Below are positions 12,201 to 24,200 of a stretch of 64,000 nucleotides of DNA, one piece after another; positions within the stretch are counted from its first letter, which is position 1; the number at the start of each line of letters is the position of its first letter. Below the pieces are notes generated by a model, which did no database searches, was not told the origin of the DNA, and saw only the letters and a list, made by a program, of their open reading frames with translations. Position numbers and translations under genes: made by a program. Source of the DNA: Achatina immaculata (Eukaryota > Mollusca > Gastropoda > Stylommatophora > Achatinidae); contig CM019715.1 in assembly GCA_009760885.1 (NCBI GenBank), positions 19,644,503-19,708,502 on the forward strand, in the 5' to 3' direction.

Positions 12201-15200
12201 TTGTCCTGTCCATCTTGCCTCTTGTATTCCTAGTATGTCTAGTTTGTATCTGTGCATTTCCTTGATGGTTTGTGGTATTTTCCAGTCTGATTAAGTGTTC
12301 TTACATTCCAGCTGCCTATTTAAATCTTATATTTAGGTTCCAAGAGGTCTGCAGTGGGGCTGGGGACTTCCAGTGACTGGCTTTCATCCACAATATGGGC
12401 TAGTTTCCTGTTAAGCATTTTTCTTTCCATCTGCATTTATTTTTTCCCTTGCTTCTGTTTCTGTAGCAGTCTGATAGTTTTTTTTACCAGATAGGGTTGC
12501 TGGCCCTATGCTGAACCCTCCTTAGTCACCTTTTATGACCATGTGTGGTAGGGTACAGTGGTCCTATTCTTTGCAGACCCCGGGTACCACATGGTTTGGG
12601 GGGGGGAAGAGAATTTGTATGGTATATTTAAGCTTGAGGAAGTTTTTGAAGGGAGGATTTTTGAGTAATTTTGCTTAGTAGTAATTTTTTTCAGTAGAGG
12701 AGTCTGCAAGCAGTCAGTTCCAATTATGTAGTAGACTCAGTTCTAGTTATCTAGTAAACTCAGTCCAGTTATGTAGTAGATTCAGTTCTAGTTATCTAGC
12801 AGACTCAGTTCCAGTTATGTAGTAGACTCAGGTCTAGTTATCTAGCAGACTCAGTTCCAGTTATGTAGTAGACTCAAGTCTAGTTATCTAGTAGACTCAG
12901 TTCCAGTTATGTAGTAGACTCAGGTCTAGTTATCTAGTAGACTCAGGTCTAGTCATCTAGTAGACTCAGTTCCAGTTGTGTAGTAGACTCAGGTCTAGTT
13001 ATCTAGTAGACTCAGTTCCAGTTGTGTAGTAGACTCAGGTCTAGTTATCTAGTAGACTCAGTTCCAGTTATGTAGTAGACTCAGGTCTAGTTATCTAGTA
13101 GACTCAGGTCTAGTTATCTAGTAGACTCAGTTCCAGTTGTGTAGTAGACTCAGGTCTAGTTATCTAGTAGACTCAGTTCCAGTTGTGTAGTAGACTCAGG
13201 TCTAGTTATCTAGTAGACTCAGTTCCAGTTATGTAGTAGACTCAGGTCTAGTTATCTAGTAGACTCAGTTCCAGTTATGTAGTAGACTCAAGTCTAGTTA
13301 TCTAGTAGACTGAGTTCCAGTTGTCTTGTAGACTCAGTTTCAGCATATTGTCCTTTAGGACAAGTTTTCTTTGCCAGTGAAATGTAAGCTGTTTAGTAGC
13401 ATTGTCCTTATCAGGACAGAATTGTGTTGTACTGGTTTCCAACTTTTGGAAGATATGTGTGTTCTGGATATTTTTTGGAAATTCACTAATTTATAAGTAA
13501 TTGCAGTTATTAGTTGTCAGAAATTTCTGACACCATGGTGTTGACTACGCGCCTGGGAAGTTCTTGTAATATTTTTTAATTCAACCTGCCATGTTGGCAG
13601 CTTGTCCTCTTTTTTCATCTCTTCATTCAATAAATGTTTTGGTGTGTATCCTTGTAGCTGGACTATTATTATCTTCATGGAGTTCTCTAGCTGTTAGTCC
13701 TGTTGAGTGAGCGGAAAGTCCTGTCAAAGTTTTCATACGTGACACTGTCGTTTTTATTGTAGCAATTGCAAACCTGGCATTGTTGTTGTGTCACTCAGGG
13801 TGTACCATAGTGACTAGATTGCCTTTTTGGTAGTGCTACCAACTCTGACAGGCAACAACAACATGTAAGTCTATCTAGGAATAGTAAAAGTCCACAAAAT
13901 TCCATCTCTTGATGCCTTGGATATGTCATAGATTTACATTAATACTAGTTCAGTAAATATAACTTTGTTTTCTTGTTGGTACCTTGGATCACTACTAACT
14001 AATAATGGAGATACAATGAGGGAAATTAAAAGGAGGACATCTACTGCTCTTCAGAAAGTATAACAACTAACGAATCTGTGCAGAGGAACAGACAGAATTA
14101 CAAAAATAAGATTTTTAAGGGCATGCATCTTTCCCATCGCAACATATGCCTGTGAGACCTGGACACTTAATAAAACAGCTGTGAAACACATAAATTCCTT
14201 TGAATGTAAATGCTACAGAAGAGTTCTCCAAATATCGTGGACACAAAAAAGAACAAATATATCTATACTACAGGAGCTTAATATTGAAGAAGGCTGGCTA
14301 GTAAAGAGGATTAAAGAGAGAAAACTGAAATATTTTGGACACATTAAACGTCATGATAATTTAGAGAAGACCGTATTGGAAGGATACATAATGGGAAAAA
14401 GAAAGAGAGGAAGACCAAAACAAAGATGGCTGCAAGACATCGTTGATGATCTGCAAATGGATGCAGCAGCGGCAGGCCATCTTGCTCACAACCGAGAGGC
14501 CTACAGGAGTGCTGTTTGGGAGGCAAAGTTCCGCAAGGGACATGCAAATGAATGAATGAATGAACCTTGCCACATACTCTTCATTTGTGCTACTTTCTGT
14601 GATGCAATTGCTAGTCTTCTTTTGATTTCTACTGTGTAGTTGGTATTGGTGGTGATGACTGAAACTAGATATTAACATTTATTTACATATTCACACTCTT
14701 GATTGTCTGATGTAATTTTGGACTTGCTTCTCATTTTGTCAATTATCCTTACTTTGGTTTTGTTGGTGTTTAAAAAAAAGAGGTTCTGAGTTTCAATGCG
14801 TTTTTTTTTTTTTGGTTGAGAAAATCAACTGCTGCAGTCCTTCTGAGCTGTCTGACCAGGAACATACAGGACAAAGAAACAGAGAAAGAAGACAAAACAT
14901 AAATTCACATGAATGCTATAACAAATCTTATCTTACATCCTTCCCGTGCCGTTAAACATCACATAGGGTTCGCATAGCTGTTTGACAATTTTTCCTGTTT
15001 TCGGCGAGTTTTTCAACTTGTTATACCCACTACACTGGCTTCTCTTAACAATGTCCTCTTTAGAGTTCCATGTGGTCGATCTCTTTTTCTTCGGCTTGTT
15101 GTATTCCACTTGGTAGCTTGTTTTGGTATTCTCTGACTGTTTCGTCTCATAAAAGGCCTACATATGTCCATCTTCTTTTTCTGATCACCCATGAGACAGG

Positions 15201-18200
15201 CTGTTGTTTGCTCATCTGTTATATCTCTGCGTTGTTCTTGAATTCTTTCCACTTTATACCAAGTATTTTTCTTAGGCGTTTGTTTTCAAAAGAGTCTAAT
15301 TTCTTGTCTATTTCTTTAGTTGTTTTCCAGCTTTTGCATGCGTAAATGAAGGTGGATATTACATTTCAATTAAATAATCTTAACTTGGTTTTTGTGCTTA
15401 TAACTTTTGAATTCCATATGTTCTCAAGATTTTTGAAGGACAATGCTGCTTTTGCAATTCTAATTCTAACTTCCTTTCTAGTGTCACCATCCTGGTCTAT
15501 GTAGCTGCCAAGGTATGCAAACTGGTTTAATTCACCAACAGCTGTTCCTTCTACATATATTTTTCCTTCTTGATTAATGAGAAGTTTCATTATTTTTGTT
15601 TTGTCTTTGTTAATTTCAAGACCTATTTTGCTAGCCAAGGAAGACAGGGAATCTGTTTTTTCCTGCAACGATATCACATTGTCACTGATAAGAGTAATGT
15701 CATCAGCAAAATCAAGATCTTCTATTTGGGTCCCATATACCCAATCAACACCAGTTTTACCAGTACAGCATCTTTTTCATTATAAAGTCTATGGCAATTC
15801 TAAAAAGCATGGAAGATAATATACATCCTTGTATACCGCCTTTTTCAAACTGAAACCATTCGCTCAATCCTTCTGTCTTGACTGCACAAACATATCAGTT
15901 GTAGAGATCTTTAATGATGTTGACAATTTTAGATGGTATTCCACACAGTCTTAAAATTCTCCACAATGAATCTCTGTGTATGCTATCAAATGCTTTTTTT
16001 AAAGTCTATAAAGTTCAGGATTAATGGTTTCTGCTTTTCAATATGTTATTCTTAGAGCAAAGATCTGGTCGAGACAGCTTCTCCCTTTTTGAAATCCTGC
16101 CTGTTCTTCTCTCATTGCAGCATCCACTACATCTTTAATTCTATTCAGAATAACTTTCCACAATACTTTTGACACAACTGATAGTAAGGTTACACCCTTC
16201 CAGTTATTGCAGTCACTGAGGTTGCCTTTTTTTGGGTATTTTAGCAATGATTCCTTTTTTCCATTTAGAAGGGATCTTTTCTTCTTTCCAAATTTTATAA
16301 AACATTCTCTATAGTTGGCTCATGTTGTCACTGTTAACAACATTTCAACTGTTATTTCATCTTCACCTGCAGCTTTGTTGTTAGCCATTAGATTCATTGC
16401 TATTTCAACTTCATTCAGCGTAACTTCATCAAAGTTGATATTTAGTTGTGGAACTGATAAATCGGTTTCAAGATTTATTAATTCATTTGAGTGTGGTCAA
16501 TTAAGTATTTCTTAGAAGTGTTCGGCCCATCTTTACTTTTGGTCTTTATTTGATGTTAATAGGTTGTCTGTTTTGCCAAAAACTGGTCTTTCTCTGGAGG
16601 TAATAGCACCTGTTAGCTTCTTCTGTATGTTATACAGAGTTTTGCTGTCTCCTGTTTTTGCTGAATTTTCTGCTTCTTGTGCCATATTGTCCATATATTC
16701 TCTTTTATCTTTTCTAGGTGAACTTTTTTACATTATTGTCTAGTTCTTTGTATGATGCTTTTGCCAAACTTTTCCAAGATCTGTCTTTACATTCAACATG
16801 GCGAATTTGGCTGCTCGTCTTTCATGTATGTTTTTCCATGTGTTATCTGTTACCTATGCTTTTCTACTTGCTGATTGCAGTCCAGCATTTGCTTTTGCTG
16901 CCGTGATTATGGCTGTGCTACATGAATTCCATAATTCATCTATATCTGTCTCATCTACCTCGATGAGTGTTGTGAGATGTTTGGTAAGTTCCAGACTGAA
17001 ATCACTGTTGGTATTTTCTTCTTGAAGGCTATGACTGTTATCTTTCTGAGTACTGCTTTCTTGTGTTGGCTTTTCAGTTTAAGTCTTACCTTCCCTATAT
17101 ACAGGCTGTGATCACTGTTGACATTTGTACCTTTATATGCTCTTACATCTATCAGAGATGTTCTGAATTGTTTTCTAATACAAAAATGATCTATCTGGTT
17201 TTTGGTTCTATCTAGATATCCACATTGTTTTATGTATTTCTTTGTGTGGAAATTATTGTTCCTCCAATGACCATACCCTCTGTTAAACATATTTCAATTA
17301 ATATTTCTCAATTCTGATTTACTGTATCAATTCCTTCTTTCCCCATTACTTTTTTGACGTCGGTGTTATCTTTTCCTACCTTGGCGTTGAAGTCTCCCAT
17401 GATAATTAAGATGTCGTGTTTAGGTACTCTGTTGATGAGTTGTTGTAGTTGATGATAGAAATCTTTTTATTTCATCATCTGCATCGTTCATGGGTGCATA
17501 GCACTGTATGATTGTCATTCTTCCGTGCTTTATTTTGTATCAAGGAACAATTTTTTATAAATAGGAAACTACGAGGTTTTGGTACGGTAAAGTAAGATAA
17601 CAAATATTGTAGGATTAAACCTCGAAAAAATCGTAGACAAAGCACTTTAGTGAGACGTGAGAGAAAGAAAAATCACAAGAGAATTACCTGGGATTCGAAC
17701 ACGGACTCCGGTAGGACGAGCAGCCGTCTAGCCACGAGAGAACAGCGTACTATCGACTTAGCCAACTAGCACCCCTTTTTCGAGGTTTAATCCTACAATA
17801 TTTGTTATCTTACTTTATTTTGTATCGTGCTCTTATCATATGACTGTTCACTGGTTCCCACTCTGTAAGGCTATATCAAATATAGTAATGTAAAAAAAAT
17901 AACAAACAGATCACTTAACTGTGACTTGTAAGAAGCTGGGTCGTGTGCATGTGGTAGAGAGTTGAGAATATTTAAATGGAGACTTTGTGATAGGTTGGTA
18001 GTAATGAAGGGGTGGAAATCGTGGAAAGGAGATACAGTGGTAACCTTGCCTGGAGATAAGTAAGTGGAATGTGGTTGCGGTAGAGGGTTAGTAATCTAAT
18101 GCAGTGAGGAGGTTCTGAAATATGTATTGTGGGTTAAAAGGAGCAGAATTCAGTACAGAGAGAATATGATTGTGGAGAAAGGAAATAAGTATAACTGAAT

Positions 18201-21200
18201 TTCAAGTTTAAACGACAGAGTTCTAATGTCTCATATTTCTGAATTTAGCAGTTTTCAAGTGATAGGCAGTTTGTGTCATCAGAGTGCCAGTTTTATGGCT
18301 GTAAGCGGAAAATCAGATTTGCCTTTGTGGTTAAGTAAATTTGTGGTTAGGGGTATTAAAATGATTTGAGACTGGTTTAGAAGCATGGTCTAGGCAGACT
18401 TTACTGTAGATTACAACAGAGATAAGATATCGCTACAGAACAATTTCAAGAAATATGACAAGTCTGTTTCTTCCAATATTGTTGGAATTCAATTCTTTAT
18501 CACTGTTACAAAGGTAATTGGTTTGTAACATTTCAAGCTTTATTTTGTGAATACATGTCAAGTTGTAGATGTACACTTTGATATGTATTCAATGTAAGTT
18601 TAGGTCACCACAATCACTACATTTATCTCTCTCTCTCTCTCTCTGAACCTTAAGTGCCCAGGCCACATGGGGTTTCCGCAAAGGTTCTCCACAAATGCCT
18701 GTCCTTTGCCTGTTTTTCTGCTCTTGCTCAGGTGAGCCCTCTATTGCTCAACATCCTTTCTGTTGTTCTTCTCCATGTCTTTTTTGGTCTATCCTTACTT
18801 CTGTTCCCCTGTGGTGTCCATCTTAGTGTTATTTTTGGTAGTGAGTTGTCAGTCATTCAGAGCACACATCCCAATCATCGCCAGCATCTTTCCTCAATAA
18901 TTGCTCAATAATTATACCATTGTTTTAAATGTGCTCATTAAAATTTCAAATGGTGTAATCACCAAATATGTAAAAAAAATGCACCAAAAATGCATCCACA
19001 ATGTTGTCAGACTGTACTTCTGTTATGCTAATAACATGCCATAAGTTCAGTCTGCAACCATCCAAGGTTGACTGCAATATATCTTCTGTTTGCTTTGTCT
19101 CTTACTTTCATGATTCATGATAAGAAAATTATTTTGCCTCTCTTTGTAATGCCCACTTATTTGTATTACTGTTCCTTTATTCTTGTAAAATGTTCCTTCA
19201 GTGTAGGTTTCAATATACTGTATTATTATGCCTTTTGATATCACCAGACTTAAGTTTGTCATTATTTCTCATTTCAACTTCTTTTTTTCTTTGTCTTCTG
19301 TTCTTGTTCACAAAATTCAATCCATATCTATTTTTAAAAGACTATTTTACTTTTATTTGTCGCTGGTGCTTCAACACCAAAAAAAGCAAAAAATGTAGCA
19401 AGAATAGTATATGACAACTCTGAGTGTTCATTTCTAATGTAATGAGACAAAAATGTATATTGTTTTTTATCATCCCATATCCAATAATGCAGATGTGATC
19501 GGTCAATGTCTGAGTTTGCAGATGTAGACGTGTTCAGTCAGTGTCTGAGTTTGCAGATGTGTTCAGTCAGTGTTTGAGTTTGCAGATATGATCAGTTAGT
19601 GTCTGAGTTTGCAGATGTGTTCAGTCAGTGTTTGAGTTTGCAGATATGATCAGTTAGTGTCTGAGTTTGCAGATGTGTTCAGTCAGTGTCTCAGTTTGCA
19701 GATGTGTTCAGTCAGTGTCTCAGTTTGCAGATGTGATCAGTCAGTGTCTCAGTTTAACACAGTAAGGGAAAGGAGTACAGTAGCTAAGGTGTAATAAAAA
19801 GCATTTCTTATTAAAATAAGCCAAATTTACATGGACTATACGCAACAAGAAAGTAAAACTTGCCATCTTTTCTGACGAGTAGAGCTCATTGTTGAAGCAC
19901 AACATCATATCTAAATCACTGTTCCACCATCCAAAACCATTCATGCATGACCCATAAGGAATAATGTGAGATTCTGGAAGAAATGACTGCACTAATTCTT
20001 CAAGTTGAAGACAAACAAAAAAGCGTGATCTCAAAGTATTGTCATCCAGAGATCTGCAAGTGTACAGCTCTTCTAGTTCTTGTTCTATCTGAAATGAGAA
20101 GGTACAAGATTAACTATTATGATGAATGGATTATAATTGTTTTTTTAGAAAACAAATACAATACTGGTTCTAACATACATGTACTTAACAGTGGCTTCTC
20201 AAGAAAATGGGCATATGTGTTTCATCATTCCTGCAAAATCCACACCTGGCACACTTAGGGAAACTGCCTCTGAAGTCAGATGTATGTCTGCAAGGTGTGG
20301 AATACATTAGGTAAAAACAGATGTGAAACCAATCCCTAGTGAGGAACATTTAAATTCATAGCTGGTGAATGGTATACAAGGGATTTCAGAGAAAAGACAA
20401 AACCATAGCTGTGGCACTTTATCTTGAGGATGCATACAACAGAGTGGATTATACAATGCTGTTGACACTTCTGATGGAGTTTGGGGTAGATGCAAAATTG
20501 GTTTGATGTACAGCTTCAATGCTGTTGAGGCGATCAGTTGCTTTTAGATACAGAATATGGATCTCAGAGCCCAGAACCATTGCTACGAGGCTGCCTCAGG
20601 AGTCTTTCTTGTCTCCTGTGCTATTCAGTGTATACTGTTCTGGCATTGTGCTGTTATTTAGGAATGGTGTGAGACGAACGCTGACCTAGCTGATGATATA
20701 TTAACATATGAACATGGGAGGTGTTGAGAGGAATTACCCTTAAGGGTATAAGCAGGCGGATCAGATAACAAGCTGGTGTGTGGATAACAATGTGGTGATA
20801 AGCCCAGAAAAAGCCAGCATCCTGTGGTGCTCATTAAATAACAGAATTGTAGCATCTGAAGTTCCAACTGTGAAGTGTCAAGGACAAGATATTAAGAGAA
20901 CACATTTCATGAGGTATCTAGGAATCATATTTGATCATTCACTGTCCTTTGCACACCATGTGGACAAAGCAGTATAAAAAGCCAAGAAAGTGTTGTGAGT
21001 AGTTAGGTTAATGGCTGCAGCAAACTTTCCACAGCGCACTCTATTCTTGCTAATGCATGTGCTGGTGCTGTCACCACTAGAGTATGGTCTTGGTCTGCTC
21101 ACTCTGTCAAATGCACAGCTGAACAGACTAGAGCATGTATAGAATGAGGCAATGAGAGTGGTCTTGGGTTGCACCAGGGATACTCCACTGGTGGCACGCA

Positions 21201-24200
21201 CTTTCTGCTTGATATGCTGAGTGTGAGGTCTAAACACAAGCATGTTCAGATCAAGGCATACATCAGGGTTGCTGGCATAAAGGACCATCCTCCTTTCCAT
21301 AAAGAGTTGGGGGTGATGAAGACACATCAAATAAGGTAGATTCTGGATGGCTGAGGCCAAGGATACAATAAAGTCAATTTGCAATCTAGATGAGGTGCTT
21401 AAAGGTGATGATTGGCTACGGGTACAGGACTGACCTTGGCTAACAGAAGGGCTGTGAATGTCAAGACTGGGCACAGGGAGCAGTTGAACTTTGGGTTCAA
21501 GATCTCATCTGTGGGTCTTCCGACATGGTAATATATACAGATGGCTCAGTGATTCTGAACAGCAGAAGTGGTTAGGGTTTAATTGTCTACCAAAATTGAA
21601 GAGCAGTGGCACAGCGTTCGGGAGCCTTTGAAGTCACCACATAAAGCATGCAAATGGAAACTGAGATTGTGTTGGTGGCAATGGAGTGGCTAGTTGCTCG
21701 TGATGTAGTTAATAGTGTCACTGTGATGGATTCGCAGAGCATGCTTTGAAAGATTGAGAAAAAAATTGCTTTAAAAAAAATGCGCTCATCTGTTAAGCCA
21801 GTCAACTGTAACAAGCCTAAAGTGGCTTTCAGTCCAGGCATATGGGAGACGGACCTGCTGAACAGGCTAAAATAAATGGCAGACTGACAATTGACAAGGG
21901 GTACATTGCTAAAGCCGTATTTGTAACAGAATAGGATAAGTAAATGGTCTGGATAAGGGAAAAAGAGAAGTCTCCAATGTAGAGAGCTAATTTTGAAAAT
22001 TTATAGGCTTGCGCAGCATGTGAATCAGTGATGTAAAGTTTGCATGTATTGAAACACGCTGTGAATGAATTGGAAGAGACACACAAGAAATGGGCAGACG
22101 TGAGTCGAAAGTAAAAAGGAGGTCCAAAAATGTAAGCTCAAGCAAATTCCTGTTTCAGAGACAGTACTTTTTAGTTGGGTTGTTGAAAAAGTAGAGTTTA
22201 GGTTGTAGTCTGTCTCTCTGTAGGGAAATGGTTAATCATCATCATCATCATCAGATGCTGTTCGACTTGCGTTGGCTATTATGCTTCTCCAGAATAAACG
22301 ATCCTTCATGCAGGCCATCAGCTCAGTTGGTGATCTCCTCTCACACCATCCTGTCAGACTGTCCAGTATCATTTCTCTTGGTCTTCCTCTTGATCTTCTT
22401 CCTTTCTATTTTTCCTGTTGTTATAATATTTTCAATTATTATTTTTATAATATTTTCTTCTCATTGCATGTCCTATAAAAGCACATCATCTCTCTCTTAT
22501 CTTTTTGACAATATTTTATGTCTCTCCAGCTCTTCTCATACATTCTTCATTAGTTATTTTTGCTATCCAGGGAATTCGCAACATTCTTCTAATAAACATT
22601 TCTGCTGCTTCCAATGATTTTTGTGCAGACTTGCCTATTGTCCATGATTCACTTCCATATAATAAGATAGGTTCAATATCGCATTTTAGGACTCGTTTTC
22701 TAACATTCATTGATAAGGATGTGTTGGATAATATGTTTCTCATTCCCTGAAATGCAGTCACTGCTTGCTCTATTCTGTTCCTTCTTCTTCTTCTTCGTTC
22801 GCAATTCTGTTCCTAATTTCTGTTCTGCATTTCCCATCTGAAGTTATTACCGCTCCAAGGTATTTGAATTTCTGCACCTGCTTTAGAATAGTTCCATTTA
22901 ATTTTATACTGCATGTTGGTGGATTCTGTTTCTTAGATATAACCAGTCTCTGTCTTTTTGATGCTCAAAGTAAGCCCTTTCTGTTCACTTTCTTTGGCGA
23001 CTTTATCCAAGAGATTTTGCAGGAGTTGTTGATTCTCAGCTACCAGTACTGTGTCGTCAGCATACCGAAGGTTGTTAATGTTGTATCCTCCAATTTTTAT
23101 GCCTGGTTCTGTGATGATCGTTCTTAGAATATTCTCGCTGTACAGAGAAAAAAGGTCTGGAGATAGCACACATCCTTGTCGCACCCTTTATTTTATAGGC
23201 TGATATTTTCCAGTTCTATTTTCAACTCGAATTGCTGCTTCTTGCTGCCAGTATAGATGTTTTACAATCCTCAGGTCTTTGCCGTCTATACTGATGTCTT
23301 CAAGCATTTTAATAATTTCATTATGTTTCACCTTGTCGAATGCCTTGGTGTAATCAATGAAGCATAAGTAGAGATCTTTCTGTACTTCTAAAGCTCTTTC
23401 TCTTAGTGTTCGTAAAGCATAAATGGCATTGTGTGTTCTCTTTCCTTCAACAAATCCAAACTGTTCATCTGCTATTTCCATTTTTATCTTTTTTCCTTGT
23501 TCTTCTCATAATAATTCTCAGAAGTAGCTTCGTTATGTGACATGAGAGGCTGATAGTCCAGTGGTCATCATATTCCTTTGCAGCTGGTTTCTTTGGCAGT
23601 GCTATAAACGTGGATTTAAGCAGGTCACTGGGCATATAACCACTGTTGTAAATGTCATTCAGTAACTTAGTTATTATTTTTATTCCTATCACCTATAGTG
23701 CCTCTATTTCTTCTATTGTTATATTATCAGGGCCAGTTGCTTTTCCTTTCTTCAAGTATTGGTGGTCCATCACAGTTTTCAGTATCTGGTGTTAATTCTA
23801 GTCTTTCTCCTCCTTATAGCTCACCGACGTACTGTCCACCTGTCCATAATGTCTTCTTTTCCCATTAATATTCTACCTTCTTTTGATTTCAGGCATCCTG
23901 TGGTATATTTTGTTTTCTTGCCTGTGAGTTCACTAATTCATTTGTGCATGTTTTTGCTGTCTTTATTATGAGAGTCCTCTATTTGTCTGCACTGTTCATT
24001 TAACCACACTTCCTTTGCTTCTCTGCATTTGCATCTTATTTATTTATCTTGCTATATTTTTCTTGGTTATTTTTACTCCTCCTCCTCTTGTCCATCAGTC
24101 CTAATATGTCATCCATCATCCATTTATTTTTAGGGCTTCTTTTTTTTTGGTGGTATTATCTCCTTAACAGTTTGGTGTATAGAATCTCTTAACATTGCCC

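Larger units (their letters stand above)
14855..17950. repeat. Foldback element copy 2, split by LINE-D
   Basis: 14855-14926 resembles the left arm of the foldback element at 54549-54942 (shared ACATAC-GGACAAAGAAA and GAATGCTAT blocks). 17882-17950 resembles its centre (CACTTAA-TGTG-CTTGTAAGA-GCTG). LINE-D lies between them. The right arm is not recognisable here. Confidence 0.55.

Noticed and set aside
17680..17800. A true tRNA gene on the minus strand
   Set aside because: The B box is good, but the cloverleaf does not close and the sequence lies inside SINE-P with target-site duplications.
19490..19757. Regularly spaced repeats that could suggest a CRISPR array
   Set aside because: The copies are contiguous with no unique spacers, in a eukaryotic intron, and the unit is derived from TUT1. 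The arrays at 12700, 32285, 39670 and 63630 were rejected for the same reason.
22228..22260. A His-run peptide start (MVNHHHHHQ) suggesting a metal-binding protein
   Set aside because: It is the antisense of the (GAT)n tail of LINE-B; the same run occurs at the tail of the nested copy at 40636.
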